Shown: positions 53,342 to 62,599, counted from the first letter of the stretch. The stretch is 64,000 nucleotides of DNA from Vibrio celticus (GCF_024347335.1 NZ_AP025464.1:186001-250000), one strand, 5' to 3'. The notes: generated from the sequence alone by a model not told the origin. A program made the numbers and translations.

Positions 53342-55909
53342 ATGACCGATTCAAACAGCGGCTGGATAAAATCGACCTGTGCTTATTGTGGTGTAGGGTG
53401 TGGAATAGAAGCGAGACCGACATCGCTAGGGAAACTAGAAGTACGTGGTGATAAAGATCATCCATCAAACTATGGAAAGCTTTGTACTAAAGGGATTGCG
53501 CTCGGCGACACCGTCACGCCTTTAGGTCGTCTTACACAGCCTGCTTATATTCAGAACGAGCAAAAACAAGAGCTGGATTGGAACAGTGCCACTCAGTTGG
53601 TCGCAGACAAATTCAATCAAACCATCGAAGAATTTGGGGCCGATTCGGTTGCGTTCTATGTGTCTGGTCAGCTGCTTACCGAAGACTACTATGTTGCCAA
53701 TAAACTGATGAAAGGCTTCATCGGCAGTGGCAACATCGACAGTAATTCTAGGCTATGTATGGCTTCAACCGTGGTCGGGCATAAGCGAGCATTTGGCGCA
53801 GACACCGTACCGGTGTGCTATGAAGATCTTGAGCAAGCCGATCTAGTCGTGATTACAGGCTCCAACTTAGCATGGTGTCACCCGGTACTTTTCCAAAGAT
53901 TAAGAGCCGCGAAACAAGCCAACCCTGCATTGAAAGTGATCGTGATAGATCCGCGTTATACCGACACCTGTGAAATCGCAGACATTCACTTGGCATTGGA
54001 ATCTGGCTCAGACGTGGCGCTGTTTAACGGCTTATTGGGCTATCTCGACGATAACGACAAGCTAGATGCAGACTACATAGAAAACCACACTCAAGGCTTT
54101 ACTGAATCGATTCGTTCTGCAACTCAATATCGCTATACCGAATCGGGCTGGGGCGACAAAAGCGTGCCTGAGCTTACAGGGTTAACAGAGCAGCAGCTAA
54201 AACAGTTCTACAGTTTGTTTGCATCGAACGAGAAGGTGCTGACCATTTACTCTCAAGGCGTGAACCAATCGACACAAGGGTGTGACAAGGTGAATGCCAT
54301 TATTAACTGCCATTTAGCCACTGGGAAAATCGGTAAACCGGGCATGGGGCCATTCTCTGTAACGGGCCAGCCGAACGCGATGGGTGGGCGTGAGGTGGGC
54401 GGTTTAGCTAATACCTTAGCGGCGCATTTTGAATTTGGTGACCCGCAATCACACCAAACCGTCAGTGAGTTTTGGCAAACCGACAGCTTAGCCACACATG
54501 CGGGTTTAAAAGCGATTGACCTGTTTGATGCCATGAATGAAGGCAAAATCAAAGCGGTGTGGATCATGGCAACGAACCCAGTTGTGAGCCTGCCTGACAG
54601 TGAAAAGATCAAAACCGCATTAGAGAAGTGCCCGTTTGTGGTGGTGTCGGACTGCATTGCCGACACTGAAACCACTCGCTTGGCCGATGTGGTTCTGCCC
54701 GCGCAAGGGTGGAGTGAGAAGTCGGGTACTGTGACCAACTCTGAACGCCGAATCTCACGCCAACGCCGCGTATTACCAAGCCCAGGGGAAGCCAAACCCG
54801 ATTGGTGGATATTAAAAGAAGTGGCACAAAAAATGGGATTCAACGATCAGTTTGAGTTCCGCCACGAAGGCGAGATCTTCAAAGAGTATTGCGAGATGAC
54901 CGCGCTCGACAATGAAACAGGCAAAGCGCGAGACTTGTGCTTAATTGGACTCACGCAACTGGATGAGAAAGGCTATGGCGAACTCACTCCACAGCAATGG
55001 CCAGTGCTTGAGTATCAACCAGAGATCATTGAGCAGCGCATGTTCACCAATGGCGAGTTCTTTACAGAATCTGGCAAAGCGCAGTTTATTGCAGTCGAAC
55101 ACGACAAACCGATTGCCGATACCAGCCTTGAATTCCCGCTTATCATGAACACAGGTCGAATCCGAGACCAATGGCACACCATGAGCCGCACAGGCTTGGC
55201 GGCAGGTTTAGGTGAACACACCCCAGAACCGTTTGTCGCCATGCACCCAGATACCGTTTCAGAACTGAACTTGGATGAATTCGGGCTAGATGCCTTCAAC
55301 CACGCCACTATTAACCCTGTGGTGAAAGTGCGCAGCGCACAAGGGGAATGCCAAGCACGATTAGTGGTGACCAAAGAGATGCGCCGCGAACAAGTCTTCA
55401 TGCCTATCCACTGGAATGCACCGACTGCCAAAGACAGCAAACCGTGTGACTTGATCTTGCCTCATACCGATGCCGCATCTGGTCAGCCAGAGTTTAAACA
55501 CACCCCAGTGGTGGTTGAACCGTGCGGCTATCGCAGTGAAGCCGCACTGGTCAGTGACAAGGTGATGGATTGCAGCGGATTTGATTACTGGGTTCGCCAG
55601 AGAGTGGAGGGCGGCTTTCTGTATCGCATCTCGTCATCCAAGAACCCAATGGAGTTGGTGATTCAGCTTGCCAACACCCTCGATGCCTTACCAGAACCTA
55701 ACGCGGAGGCGATCAAATCACTCCATTACCACGGCAATAAATCATTCAAGAACTACGGCTCTGCCAAGCTGGGTCAGTCTGGCGTAAAGCAAGCCTTCGT
55801 AGTGAACAGTAAGCTAGACCATCAAAGCATCGAATGGCTGGTGGAGTGCCTAACCCGAGAAGCCGATGAAGAGTTCGAAGCCGAGTTTTTGAGCACCATG
55901 GCGAAGTAG
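53342..55909 (+). CDS. nasA: Assimilatory nitrate reductase, molybdopterin catalytic subunit
   Basis: 855 residues from the ATG at 53342 (MTDSNSGWIKSTCAYCGVGC); the 20 codons upstream are not family-like. The N-terminal 4Fe-4S site is CAYCGVGCG plus GKLCTKG. The bis-MGD molybdopterin oxidoreductase core follows (SRLCMASTVVGHKRAFG with a Cys likely to bind Mo; DPRYTDTCEIAD; QGVNQSTQGCDKVNAI), then the C-terminal dinucleotide-binding domain. There is no Cys-rich [2Fe-2S] tail as in Klebsiella NasA. It reduces nitrate to nitrite for NirBD and is transcribed divergently from them. Confidence 0.92.
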   Translation: MTDSNSGWIKSTCAYCGVGCGIEARPTSLGKLEVRGDKDHPSNYGKLCTKGIALGDTVTPLGRLTQPAYIQNEQKQELDWNSATQLVADKFNQTIEEFGADSVAFYVSGQLLTEDYYVANKLMKGFIGSGNIDSNSRLCMASTVVGHKRAFGADTVPVCYEDLEQADLVVITGSNLAWCHPVLFQRLRAAKQANPALKVIVIDPRYTDTCEIADIHLALESGSDVALFNGLLGYLDDNDKLDADYIENHTQGFTESIRSATQYRYTESGWGDKSVPELTGLTEQQLKQFYSLFASNEKVLTIYSQGVNQSTQGCDKVNAIINCHLATGKIGKPGMGPFSVTGQPNAMGGREVGGLANTLAAHFEFGDPQSHQTVSEFWQTDSLATHAGLKAIDLFDAMNEGKIKAVWIMATNPVVSLPDSEKIKTALEKCPFVVVSDCIADTETTRLADVVLPAQGWSEKSGTVTNSERRISRQRRVLPSPGEAKPDWWILKEVAQKMGFNDQFEFRHEGEIFKEYCEMTALDNETGKARDLCLIGLTQLDEKGYGELTPQQWPVLEYQPEIIEQRMFTNGEFFTESGKAQFIAVEHDKPIADTSLEFPLIMNTGRIRDQWHTMSRTGLAAGLGEHTPEPFVAMHPDTVSELNLDEFGLDAFNHATINPVVKVRSAQGECQARLVVTKEMRREQVFMPIHWNAPTAKDSKPCDLILPHTDAASGQPEFKHTPVVVEPCGYRSEAALVSDKVMDCSGFDYWVRQRVEGGFLYRISSSKNPMELVIQLANTLDALPEPNAEAIKSLHYHGNKSFKNYGSAKLGQSGVKQAFVVNSKLDHQSIEWLVECLTREADEEFEAEFLSTMAK

Positions 55910-55942
55910 TAACTACCTCTCACTTATCCATACCTATAGCGT

Positions 55943-55970
55943 AAACGCCGACAATCATGTCGGCGTTTTT
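55943..55970 (+). terminator. Terminator after nasA
   Basis: AACGCCGACA-ATCA-TGTCGGCGTT with a T-run: a perfect stem with a tetraloop. Confidence 0.95.
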
Positions 55971-56268
55971 GTTTGAGAATACGACTCTTAAGTTATGACA
56001 ACTCATAGACTGAATTACGGTTCACTCACATATTGAGGGGTTTTCTACATTTTGCCGAAACTATATGGAAAATTTCTGCTTTTCGTCATGTTTGATGCAA
56101 GGATAAGTAGGTAAGATGATGTTATTAAATGGGTTGTTGGGCTAAGTGTAGTGTGTCTTGGAGACTAGACAGAATTGTTTCAGGGACAAAATGCAGAATT
56201 ATTCTGTCTAATATAGGTGTTAGACCACAACATCGAGATATCGTGAATAAGTAAAAATGGAGTTGTTT
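55971..56268. other. Gene-free border of the accessory island, with an inverted repeat
   Basis: No gene here. A perfect 10-bp inverted repeat (TAGACAGAAT at 56166-56175 and ATTCTGTCTA at 56201-56210, 25-base loop) precedes the truncated gene at 56269. CATAGACTGAA at 56004-56014 repeats the first 11 bases of the IS4-family end at 56335, perhaps a relic. AT content rises from here. Confidence 0.45.
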
Positions 56269-56334
56269 ATGGAAAATGCAGTAAAACAAAAAAAGATTGA
56301 ATATCTATGGCATTTTACAAAGCTAGAAAATGTT
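56269..56334 (+). pseudogene. First 22 codons of a truncated gene, DarT/DUF4433-like
   Basis: An ATG with GGAG six bases upstream opens a frame reading MENAVKQKKIEYLWHFTKLE and then NV, where the IS4-family end begins. The piece YLWHFTKLENV resembles the N-terminal motif of DarT-type DNA ADP-ribosyltransferases (Y.YHiThidNL). The rest of the gene is not found on the other side of the IS. Identification rests on about eleven residues and is tentative. Confidence 0.4.
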
Positions 56335-57719
56335 CATAGACTGAACCTTAAGCATTAAGACCAGCATAAATCCCGTCTAACGTGATGTTTTTCTTTGACT
56401 TCCTCTGGGCGGACTTTTGTGCGTTCTTAAATATATAGCTAGAGGCCCATTCCAGTTTATTACCTATTTCTGACCATGCCTTGTGGCTGATACATTCAAA
56501 TATGGGCAACAGCCACACATCCACATTTTTTGCCGCCTTAAACAGCGAGACCGATGGCATTATCTGAAGCGCAGTACTGCGCCTGATGATCAGCGAGTAA
56601 ACTGGCCCAGATAAGCCCATCAACGATGGCCTTTTGTGCGGTGACAAATCGTTGCCAGTTTGTGTGAGATTTTAATTCTTTAAAAAGCAACTCCACCTGC
56701 CATCGACAGCGGTAGATCGCCATTATGTCATCAGCAGTATAGGTACCTGAAGGCAAGTTAGTTAACCAAATACAGAATCGCTTTTCTTCTGCAAACCAAC
56801 GTCTTACCACTCTAAATTCTTGCTTACCACTACGAACTTTAAGGTCGAGTACCTGTGAGCGATTAGTACCTCGAGTGATGTCTTTGAGCTTCTTTCCTTC
56901 TAGTTTAGATAAATGCCGGCCCTGACCGTTTCTCGCTTCTATAACATGAGGATTCAGGGACTTTGCTCCTCGAAAATATAGAAACCACCATACAGTTCAA
57001 GCTCAGTAAAGAATTGGAAGTCAGGGTACCCTGCGTCAGCCAACAACAATTTGTTACTCATTGTTTTGGGGGCGGGCAAAAAGTCTCTTTCTGATGCTGT
57101 ATCAGCGCTGATGCTCATTGCGACTGGAGAAAAGCTTTTTAAAGACATTGTCATATGGCATTCAACTGCGGCTGGATTGCGTTTAAATCGGCTCGGGTAA
57201 ACGTTCGAAAGGTCACGATGAATGTGGAAAGAGCTACCATCTTGAAGCAGCACATCATCAAAGGTGGCGAGTTTATCTGGTAGGTTGGCACTCTGCTGGC
57301 GAGCAAACTGAGCTATCGCTCGCATGGCCAATTGGCGCATGAATATCGGAAATTCTTCTTTTCTTAACTGGTTATGGTAGGGCTTATAAGCCACAGTATC
57401 TTTAGCGCTTAAGCATCCCATTGAATTGCCTTAGTAAATCGGCAATAGATGAGCAGTTTCCTTTGCTCAAAGCGGCCACTAGGCTTACTACTAGCTGGTC
57501 GGGTAAGATAGCCCGACATCGCTTCATAAGTCCTGTACTTTTCGCCATTTTTTGAAGGCTATCAGCATTAAAGAATTGCTTAAACTGTTTTTGTAGGGAG
57601 ATAATCGTCATCGGCTTCACGGTTGATATGGGTGGTTTGTTTGGCGACGATTATCTGATCATAAATGAAGCCTTTTTTCTATCTAAATAAATAGCTTAGA
57701 GCTTAAGATCCTGTCTATG
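56335..57719 (-). mobile_element. Decayed IS4-family insertion sequence, about 1385 bp
   Basis: Imperfect 25-bp inverted ends: CATAGACTGAACCTTAAGC on the left; the right end reads inward CATAGACAGGATCTTAAGC. No target duplication is visible (AAAATGTT versus TAGTCTCT). This suggests a deletion or recombination removed one original flank. The single transposase gene is broken. Confidence 0.8.
56348..57620 (-). pseudogene. IS4-family transposase with at least three frameshifts
   Basis: Pieces in order: MTIISLQKQFKQFFNADSLQ (from a GTG at 57620 or an ATG at 57611), a shift near 57410, VLLQDGSSFHIHRDL (first catalytic Asp) and LLADAGYPDF (second). A shift near 56955 is followed by VVRRWFAEEKRFCIW and YRCRWQVELLFKELK, a perfect Y-2-R-3-E-6-K signature with the catalytic Glu. 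A third shift near 56570 precedes the C-terminus. All catalytic residues remain but the reading frame is lost, so it cannot move itself. Confidence 0.85.
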
Positions 57720-57739
57720 TAGTCTCTCTAATTGTTTTA

Positions 57740-58432
57740 TTGCTAGCCGCAGTATCAAAAGTGGTAGATTTGGGTATTGGAGATTTAGTTTCGATTATAA
57801 TGGCTTCATTGACAGCAATTGCTGCGTATGGAGCTTGGAACTCAGCTAAAGCATCTCAGCAACAGATAGTTATTCAAAAGAATTTAGTTGATAAAGAGCA
57901 CTTTTTTGCACTTCTGGACAGTCTCGAACGTGCTCACGACATAGTTTTTTTTAGCAGAAATAAGCTTTACTCAAATTTAAGTGATTTCAATGAAATGTTT
58001 GAGCGCTATGAAAAAAGAACCGAAGCCTGTACGAAGCAAATAAAATCAGTTTTAGCGCAACAAAAAATGTTCGCTAACTCAAAAAGCTTAAAAGGTAACT
58101 TAGAAAAATCTAGCACCATATATGAGGCTCTTGTTGATTATGCGCGAGAATTAAGCTACGAGTATTGTTTCAACTATCACATCCATAGGAACGACTATAT
58201 AGTCACATTTGCGGGTGCTAAAATCCCAATAGACAAAGATGATCAGGACCGATTTATCATTACGTTGAATACGGTAGTCGAAGAAGTACTATCTTATAGA
58301 AAACCTGATGTGTTTAATTATTCCGAGGGGATTAACAGAGGATTGTATAAATCCCATTCTTACCTAGAGCCATTTAAAAAAAAATATAGTCATGGTGACA
58401 ATGAAACCTATAAGTACGTGTGTAAAAGTTGA
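57740..58432 (+). CDS. Cassette-borne membrane-anchored protein of unknown function
   Basis: 230 residues from a TTG at 57740. The frame stays open back into the IS4 end (to 57707), so the native start was probably lost to the IS. One membrane helix (about residues 16-33, LVSIIMASLTAIAAYGAWNS) is followed by a cytoplasmic helical domain: DKEHFFALLDSLERAHDIVF, a Lys-rich coiled coil, then Tyr-rich EYCFNYHIHRNDY. The layout (anchor plus a FFxLL helix) is loosely like some abortive-infection proteins, but nothing is recognised for sure. It is followed in 4 bases by attC. Confidence 0.6.
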   Translation: MLAAVSKVVDLGIGDLVSIIMASLTAIAAYGAWNSAKASQQQIVIQKNLVDKEHFFALLDSLERAHDIVFFSRNKLYSNLSDFNEMFERYEKRTEACTKQIKSVLAQQKMFANSKSLKGNLEKSSTIYEALVDYARELSYEYCFNYHIHRNDYIVTFAGAKIPIDKDDQDRFIITLNTVVEEVLSYRKPDVFNYSEGINRGLYKSHSYLEPFKKKYSHGDNETYKYVCKS

Positions 58433-58436
58433 GCTA

Positions 58437-58556
58437 TAACAAAGGGTTTAAGGCTGATTCCCAACGCTTAGTATTTTTGGTTTGCTTTGAATTTAGTGTT
58501 TACGGCACAATGCTTTAAGTGCAGTGGTCTGCGTTGCTTACCACTTAATGCGGCTA
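58437..58556 (+). other. Integron attC site 1 (Vibrio-repeat type)
   Basis: Begins TAACAAAGGGTTTAAGGC, has the conserved middle GGTTTGCTTTGAATTTAGTG and TTTACGGCACAATGCTTTAA, and ends TGCGTTGCTTACCACTTAAT then GCGGC. The closing core GTTRRRY is damaged (GGCTAGAG where GGCGTTAG is expected), so recombination here may be reduced. About 120 bp, between two cassette genes. Confidence 0.85.
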
Positions 58557-58575
58557 GAGAGCTAAGGAGAAATAA

Positions 58576-59085
58576 GTGTCACCCGAAGAAATCGAATTGT
58601 ACAAAGATGCTATAAAAATCGGTGTGCCCGCTATTGTAGGTTTACTCGCAGGACTTGTACCTTATCTAATTGAGGGGAACAAAGTATCTACACAACGAAT
58701 GATCGAGAAAGATAAGTCTAAACGAGAGTTGGTTTTAAGCTTTTCTGATGCGTTATCGCAATATATCGGTAGTTCTTCAGCTTATATCTCCTATTTGTTG
58801 TCTAAGGAATTTAACCGTGGTGAAGAGTGGGATAAATCTGTATCCGAATCCGCGAAGAAAATGTTAGATAATGAAGTTGATAGAACAAGGGCTAAAGCTC
58901 TATCTGGTATCATTGGTGATACTGAAGTTATTGATTCTATTTTAGAGTATGACAAGTGTGTTACCAATGTAATTGCCTTGCTCGCTCATCCTAAGCGACC
59001 TGATAAAACAGAGAAGGAAGCTGTCTTGAACAGAATGAAAGATAGTGAAAAAGTGCTTCTACATTCATTGAGTAAGCTTCTTTAA
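58576..59085 (+). CDS. Cassette-borne small membrane protein of unknown function
   Basis: 169 residues from a GTG at 58576 with AAGGAG upstream. One membrane helix (about residues 14-33, KIGVPAIVGLLAGLVPYLIE), with a short N-terminus and a long helical soluble part (RELVLSFSDALSQYIGSSSA; a conserved-looking Lys/Glu-rich end). It begins as MSPEEIELYKDA. It is its own cassette, between attC 1 and attC 2. It shares the one-helix plus helical tail plan with the preceding gene but not obvious sequence. Function unknown. Confidence 0.7.
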   Translation: MSPEEIELYKDAIKIGVPAIVGLLAGLVPYLIEGNKVSTQRMIEKDKSKRELVLSFSDALSQYIGSSSAYISYLLSKEFNRGEEWDKSVSESAKKMLDNEVDRTRAKALSGIIGDTEVIDSILEYDKCVTNVIALLAHPKRPDKTEKEAVLNRMKDSEKVLLHSLSKLL

Positions 59086-59093
59086 TAGCGCTC

Positions 59094-59216
59094 TAACAAA
59101 CGCTTCAATAGGACAGTTAACGCTTGGTGAGCTTATTGTCAATAGCTGAGTTCTGTGTTTCTGGCATTTCAGGTGGAGTATAGTGGTAGCGTTGTCTGCC
59201 AATTAATCGGGCGTTA
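59094..59216 (+). other. Integron attC site 2
   Basis: Begins TAACAAACGCTTCAATAGGA, contains CAGTTAACGCTTGGTGAGC, and ends GCGTTGTCTGCCAATTAATC then GGGCGTTA. Both outer core elements (TAAC and GTTATGA) are intact. 123 bp, a normal Vibrio-type length. Confidence 0.88.
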
Positions 59217-59241
59217 TGACGTTAATGAAATTGGAGGTTCT

Positions 59242-59814
59242 GTGTCTTACGATAAACTATTTAAAATGCCTAATCCTGTGAGTATTACTGGCCGCTCTTC
59301 AAGTATCACTAATTCTTTTGTGAATGGCATTATTCCAACAGTTAAACCGTCGGAAGTTGAGGTTCAAGAAGCGTTAGCAATATTAGGAATGAACGATAAA
59401 TCTATCTGTTGCTCATATTGCGGAGACAAGTTTACTGAGTGGGACCATTTAAGGCCATTGGTAATGAACAAGAAACCTACTGGTTATATCTCTGAAATCC
59501 ATAATCTAGTTCCAGCTTGTGGTAAGTGCAACCAATCTAAAGGTAATAAACCTTGGGACGTGTGGATGCTTAGTGACGCGCCGTTATCACCTAAAACACG
59601 TGGTGTTAAAGATATTTCAGAAAGAATGTCTGCATTGGCTCGTTACGAGAGTTGGCAAGAGCCTACCAAAATGGATTTTGAGTCCATTGTCGGTGCTGAA
59701 ACTTGGAATAAACACTGGGACAACTGGGCTAAAGTTCAGCAGTTAATGAAAGAATCTCAAGCTTTAGCTATTGAAATCAACCATAAAGTGGCTGAAGCAT
59801 ACAAAGCGTCATAA
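59242..59814 (+). CDS. Cassette-borne HNH endonuclease
   Basis: 190 residues from a GTG at 59242 (GGAGG five bases upstream); the frame upstream lies in attC 2 and is not used. The zinc-bound HNH core is CSYCGDKFTEWDHLRPLVMN, followed by IHNLVPACGKCNQSKGNKPW. The C-terminal third is Trp-rich and helical. The family includes restriction and homing nucleases. As a lone cassette gene it could be a defence nuclease, but no partner is coded beside it. The stop TAA is shared with the next attC. Confidence 0.85.
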   Translation: MSYDKLFKMPNPVSITGRSSSITNSFVNGIIPTVKPSEVEVQEALAILGMNDKSICCSYCGDKFTEWDHLRPLVMNKKPTGYISEIHNLVPACGKCNQSKGNKPWDVWMLSDAPLSPKTRGVKDISERMSALARYESWQEPTKMDFESIVGAETWNKHWDNWAKVQQLMKESQALAIEINHKVAEAYKAS

Positions 59815-59834
59815 CAAACGTTTAAGATTCAAGC
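59812..59834 (+). other. Truncated attC site 3
   Basis: TAACAAACGTTTAAGATTCA is the left end of an attC overlapping the HNH stop codon. The rest is missing and the sequence passes into the terminator of the DoxX-like gene. This is the right border of the cassette run. Confidence 0.7.
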
Positions 59835-59844
59835 CAACCAAACA

Positions 59845-59864
59845 GGGCGCCAGTAACGGCGCCC
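59845..59864 (-). terminator. Terminator of the DoxX-like gene
   Basis: GGGCGCC-AGTAAC-GGCGCCC: a 7-bp GC stem, 6 bases from the DoxX-like stop. Confidence 0.7.
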
Positions 59865-59870
59865 TTTGTG

Positions 59871-60090
59871 TTAGTTGGAAACGCTATAAGTGTCGTAGTC
59901 ACGAAGTAAGAAGATTGCGACACAGGCTGCGAGCATTGGCCAAGAGGCGAAGAATAGTAGGTTGTTGAACGGGTCCATGTATTTTCCAAAAGAGGAAAAG
60001 GTTGAGCCTGCATGAAGAACTAAAATGGCTCCGTAGGTGTACTTTTTCCACATACCTACGACGAATGCGCCTAAAAATCCGAGCTGCGCG
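59871..60090 (-). pseudogene. C-terminal part of a DoxX-like membrane protein gene split by IS21
   Basis: Reads LGFLGAFVVGMWKKYTYGAI, then LVLHAGSTFSSFGKYMDPFN and two further helices to YSVSN. It joins the N-terminal part (62679-62864) exactly when the IS and one 7-bp CTGCGCG copy are removed: GVAQ then LGFLGA. The restored protein has 132 residues and four helices. Confidence 0.85.
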
Positions 60091-60320
60091 TGCATATTTC
60101 GGAGTATTCCGATCAGTCATTTCGGGATTATCCGATCACCCATTTCGGTTTAAACCGATCACTGATTCCGCGATTATCCGATCACTTTTAGTCTAACTCC
60201 GAAATCGGTGATCGGAATAGCGAAAACCGCGATCGTAATGGCCGAAACCCTTCCTTTTTCTCTTTTAAATCAATAGCTCGCTATTCTTTACTTCTTAAAC
60301 AAGAAGGAAAGGAAGCGACA

Positions 60321-61848
60321 ATGGCCAAAAAGAGAACTCCAATGAACAAAATCAAAGAGGTATTACGCCTTAAATACGACTGCGGTCTCTCAAATCGTGG
60401 TATCGCTTCTTGCCTTAAACTCGGCCCATCCACCGTATCAGAACTCCTTACTCGCTTTAAACAAAGCCAACTTGGTTGGCCTCTACCCGACAGTTGCAGC
60501 GATGCAGATCTCACACAGGCGCTGTATCACGGCAAGAAAGCCAGTCGAGATAAAGTTATGCCAGACTTCACTCAATACGCAGTCGAACTCAGGCGTAAAG
60601 GTATGACAAAGATGCTGCTCTGGCAGGAGTATCATGAGCAATATCAAGAGCAAGCTTACGCTTACACTCAGTTCTGCGAGCACTTCACTCGTTGGTTCAA
60701 AACCAAAACGCAGCATGCGCCAGCTTCATGTCGCAGGTGATAAACTGTTTATCGATTACTGTGGGCCTCGGCTTCAGGTGGTCAACCCTGACACAGGGAA
60801 GTGCGCGAAGCGGAGGTGTTCGTCGCGACTTTAGGCGCGTCCAATTACCCTATGTTGAAGCCTTCCCAGCCAAGGGAAGCCTTACTGGTTAGAGGCGCAT
60901 GCAAATGCGTTCGAGCACTTCGGTGGCGTACCACAACTCTTAGTTCCCGATAACCTACGCAGCGCTGTCACTAAAGCGAATCGTTATGAGCCGAGGCTGA
61001 ACGACAGCTATCAAAAACTGGCTAATCACTATCAAACCGCTGTGATGCCAGCTCGCCCCTACAAACCGAAAGACAAAGCCAAGGCAGAGAATGCCGTGCT
61101 CTTAGTAGAGCGCTGGATCATGATGCGGCTGAGACACCAAACCTTCCATACCTTCAAAGAGTTGAATCTCGCCATCCGCGAACTCATGAATGAGTTAAAT
61201 CAGCGTAAGATGAAACAGTATGGCGCTAGCCGCCAAGCGTTGTTCGATAAACTCGACAAACCTGCATTAAGGCCATTGCCTAAGCAGCGTTACCTGTATA
61301 CCGAAACTAAACGAGCCAAAGTTGGCCCTGACTATCACATCGAATATCGCCGTCATTACTACTCAGTTCCCCATCAACTTGTCGGTCATCATGTCGAACT
61401 AGAAGCCTCTAATCGTCTGGTGCAGATCTACCATAAAGGTAACGTGGTCGCCCAGCATCCACGTAGCCAAAGAGATCGCGGAAACAGCACCCAACCAGAG
61501 CACATGCCAAGCAACCATCAACATCAGAAGTGGTCACCAGAGCGCTTGCTTAGTTGGGGGGCCAATATCGGCGCAGCCACACGAGAAGTCGTCAATAAAA
61601 TGCTGAACTCCAAGCCTCATCCAGAGCAGTCTTATCGTTCCTGTCTTGGCTTGCTCAGTCTGAGTAAAACCTATGGCGAACCGCGCCTTGAACAAGCCTG
61701 TAAAGATGCGCTGATGCTGACAAAATCCAATTACACCTTCATCAGTAATTTGCTGAAAAACAATCGTGAAGGACAGCTGAGCAAAGACAGCACGAGCACG
61801 CCGAACCTTGTTCATAGCAATGTTCGTGGCCCGAACAGTTATCACTAG
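60321..61848 (+). pseudogene. istA: istA transposase with three frameshifts
   Basis: Start MAKKRTPMNKIKEVLRLKYD with helix-turn-helix NRGIASCLKLGPSTVSELLT. The frame breaks near 60712 (before MRQLHVAGDKLFIDYCGPRL, first Asp), near 60797 (before VREAEVFVATLGASNY) and near 60890 (before LEAHANAFEHFGGVPQLLVP, with DNL the second Asp). After that it is open to the end, including KAKAENAVLLVERW (Glu) and the C-terminal domain. Each break looks like a one-base change; the protein would be inactive. Confidence 0.9.
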
Positions 61849-61858
61849 GAGAAAGGAT

Positions 61859-62599
61859 ATGAATACACTGAACGACCAACTCAAAACCCTACGCTTGAGC
61901 CATGTAGCGAAAGCATTAGAGCAGCAACAAGAGCAACTGACTACTTACGCAGAGTTGGACTTCGAGGAACGGTTAAGTTTACTTCTGGAAAGCGAGATCT
62001 TGAATCGCAATCAGACCAAAATCCAACGCTTAAAACGACAAGCCAAGCTAAGAGTGGATGCACAGCCGAGCCAACTCATCTACAAAGAGGGACGAAACCT
62101 CAATCGCAAACAGATGAGCGAACTTCTGACTGGCAGTTATCTATATAAACACCAAAACATCTTGATCACAGGCCCAACGGGCGCAGGCAAAACATATCTT
62201 GGCTGCGCACTGGCCACCAGTGCCTGTGACCAACAACAAACGGTTAGGTACTACCGATTAACTCGCTTGCTTGACGACCTGACCGCTGGTCGTATGGATG
62301 GCAGCTATCAAAAGCAACTCCAATCACTGGCTAAGAAAGCCTTACTGATCCTCGACGACTGGGGGATGGAAAAACTGACACAAGAGCATGCGGGTCACTT
62401 ATTAGAAGTGCTTGAAGATCGTTATCAAAACAGCAGTACAATCGTCATCAGTCAGTTACCTGTAAAGGAGTGGTACAACATGATCGGCAACGCGACCGTT
62501 GCCGACGCGCTAATGGATCGGCTAGTACACAATAGTCATCGACTAGAACTGGGAGGTGAGTCAATGAGAAAACTGGCGCAATCCGATCACTTAGAGTAA
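61859..62599 (+). CDS. istB: IstB-like AAA+ ATPase helper of transposition
   Basis: 246 residues from the ATG at 61859 with AGGAG upstream. Walker A is ITGPTGAGKTYLGCAL (about residue 105), Walker B is ALLILDDWGM (about 165), and sensor STIVISQLPVKEWYNMIG follows. The gene is intact, unlike istA. IstB loads the transposase onto target DNA; with no working IstA here it could only help other copies. Confidence 0.93.
   Translation: MNTLNDQLKTLRLSHVAKALEQQQEQLTTYAELDFEERLSLLLESEILNRNQTKIQRLKRQAKLRVDAQPSQLIYKEGRNLNRKQMSELLTGSYLYKHQNILITGPTGAGKTYLGCALATSACDQQQTVRYYRLTRLLDDLTAGRMDGSYQKQLQSLAKKALLILDDWGMEKLTQEHAGHLLEVLEDRYQNSSTIVISQLPVKEWYNMIGNATVADALMDRLVHNSHRLELGGESMRKLAQSDHLE

Noticed and set aside
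56004..56014. Solo IS4-family end
   Set aside because: Eleven identical bases to the IS end may be chance; the similarity stops there and no second end is paired with it. Kept only as a note.
56211..56230. GTTAGAC at 56219 as an integron attI or attC end
   Set aside because: The seven-base core is short and common. No paired left core or Vibrio-type arms lie upstream.
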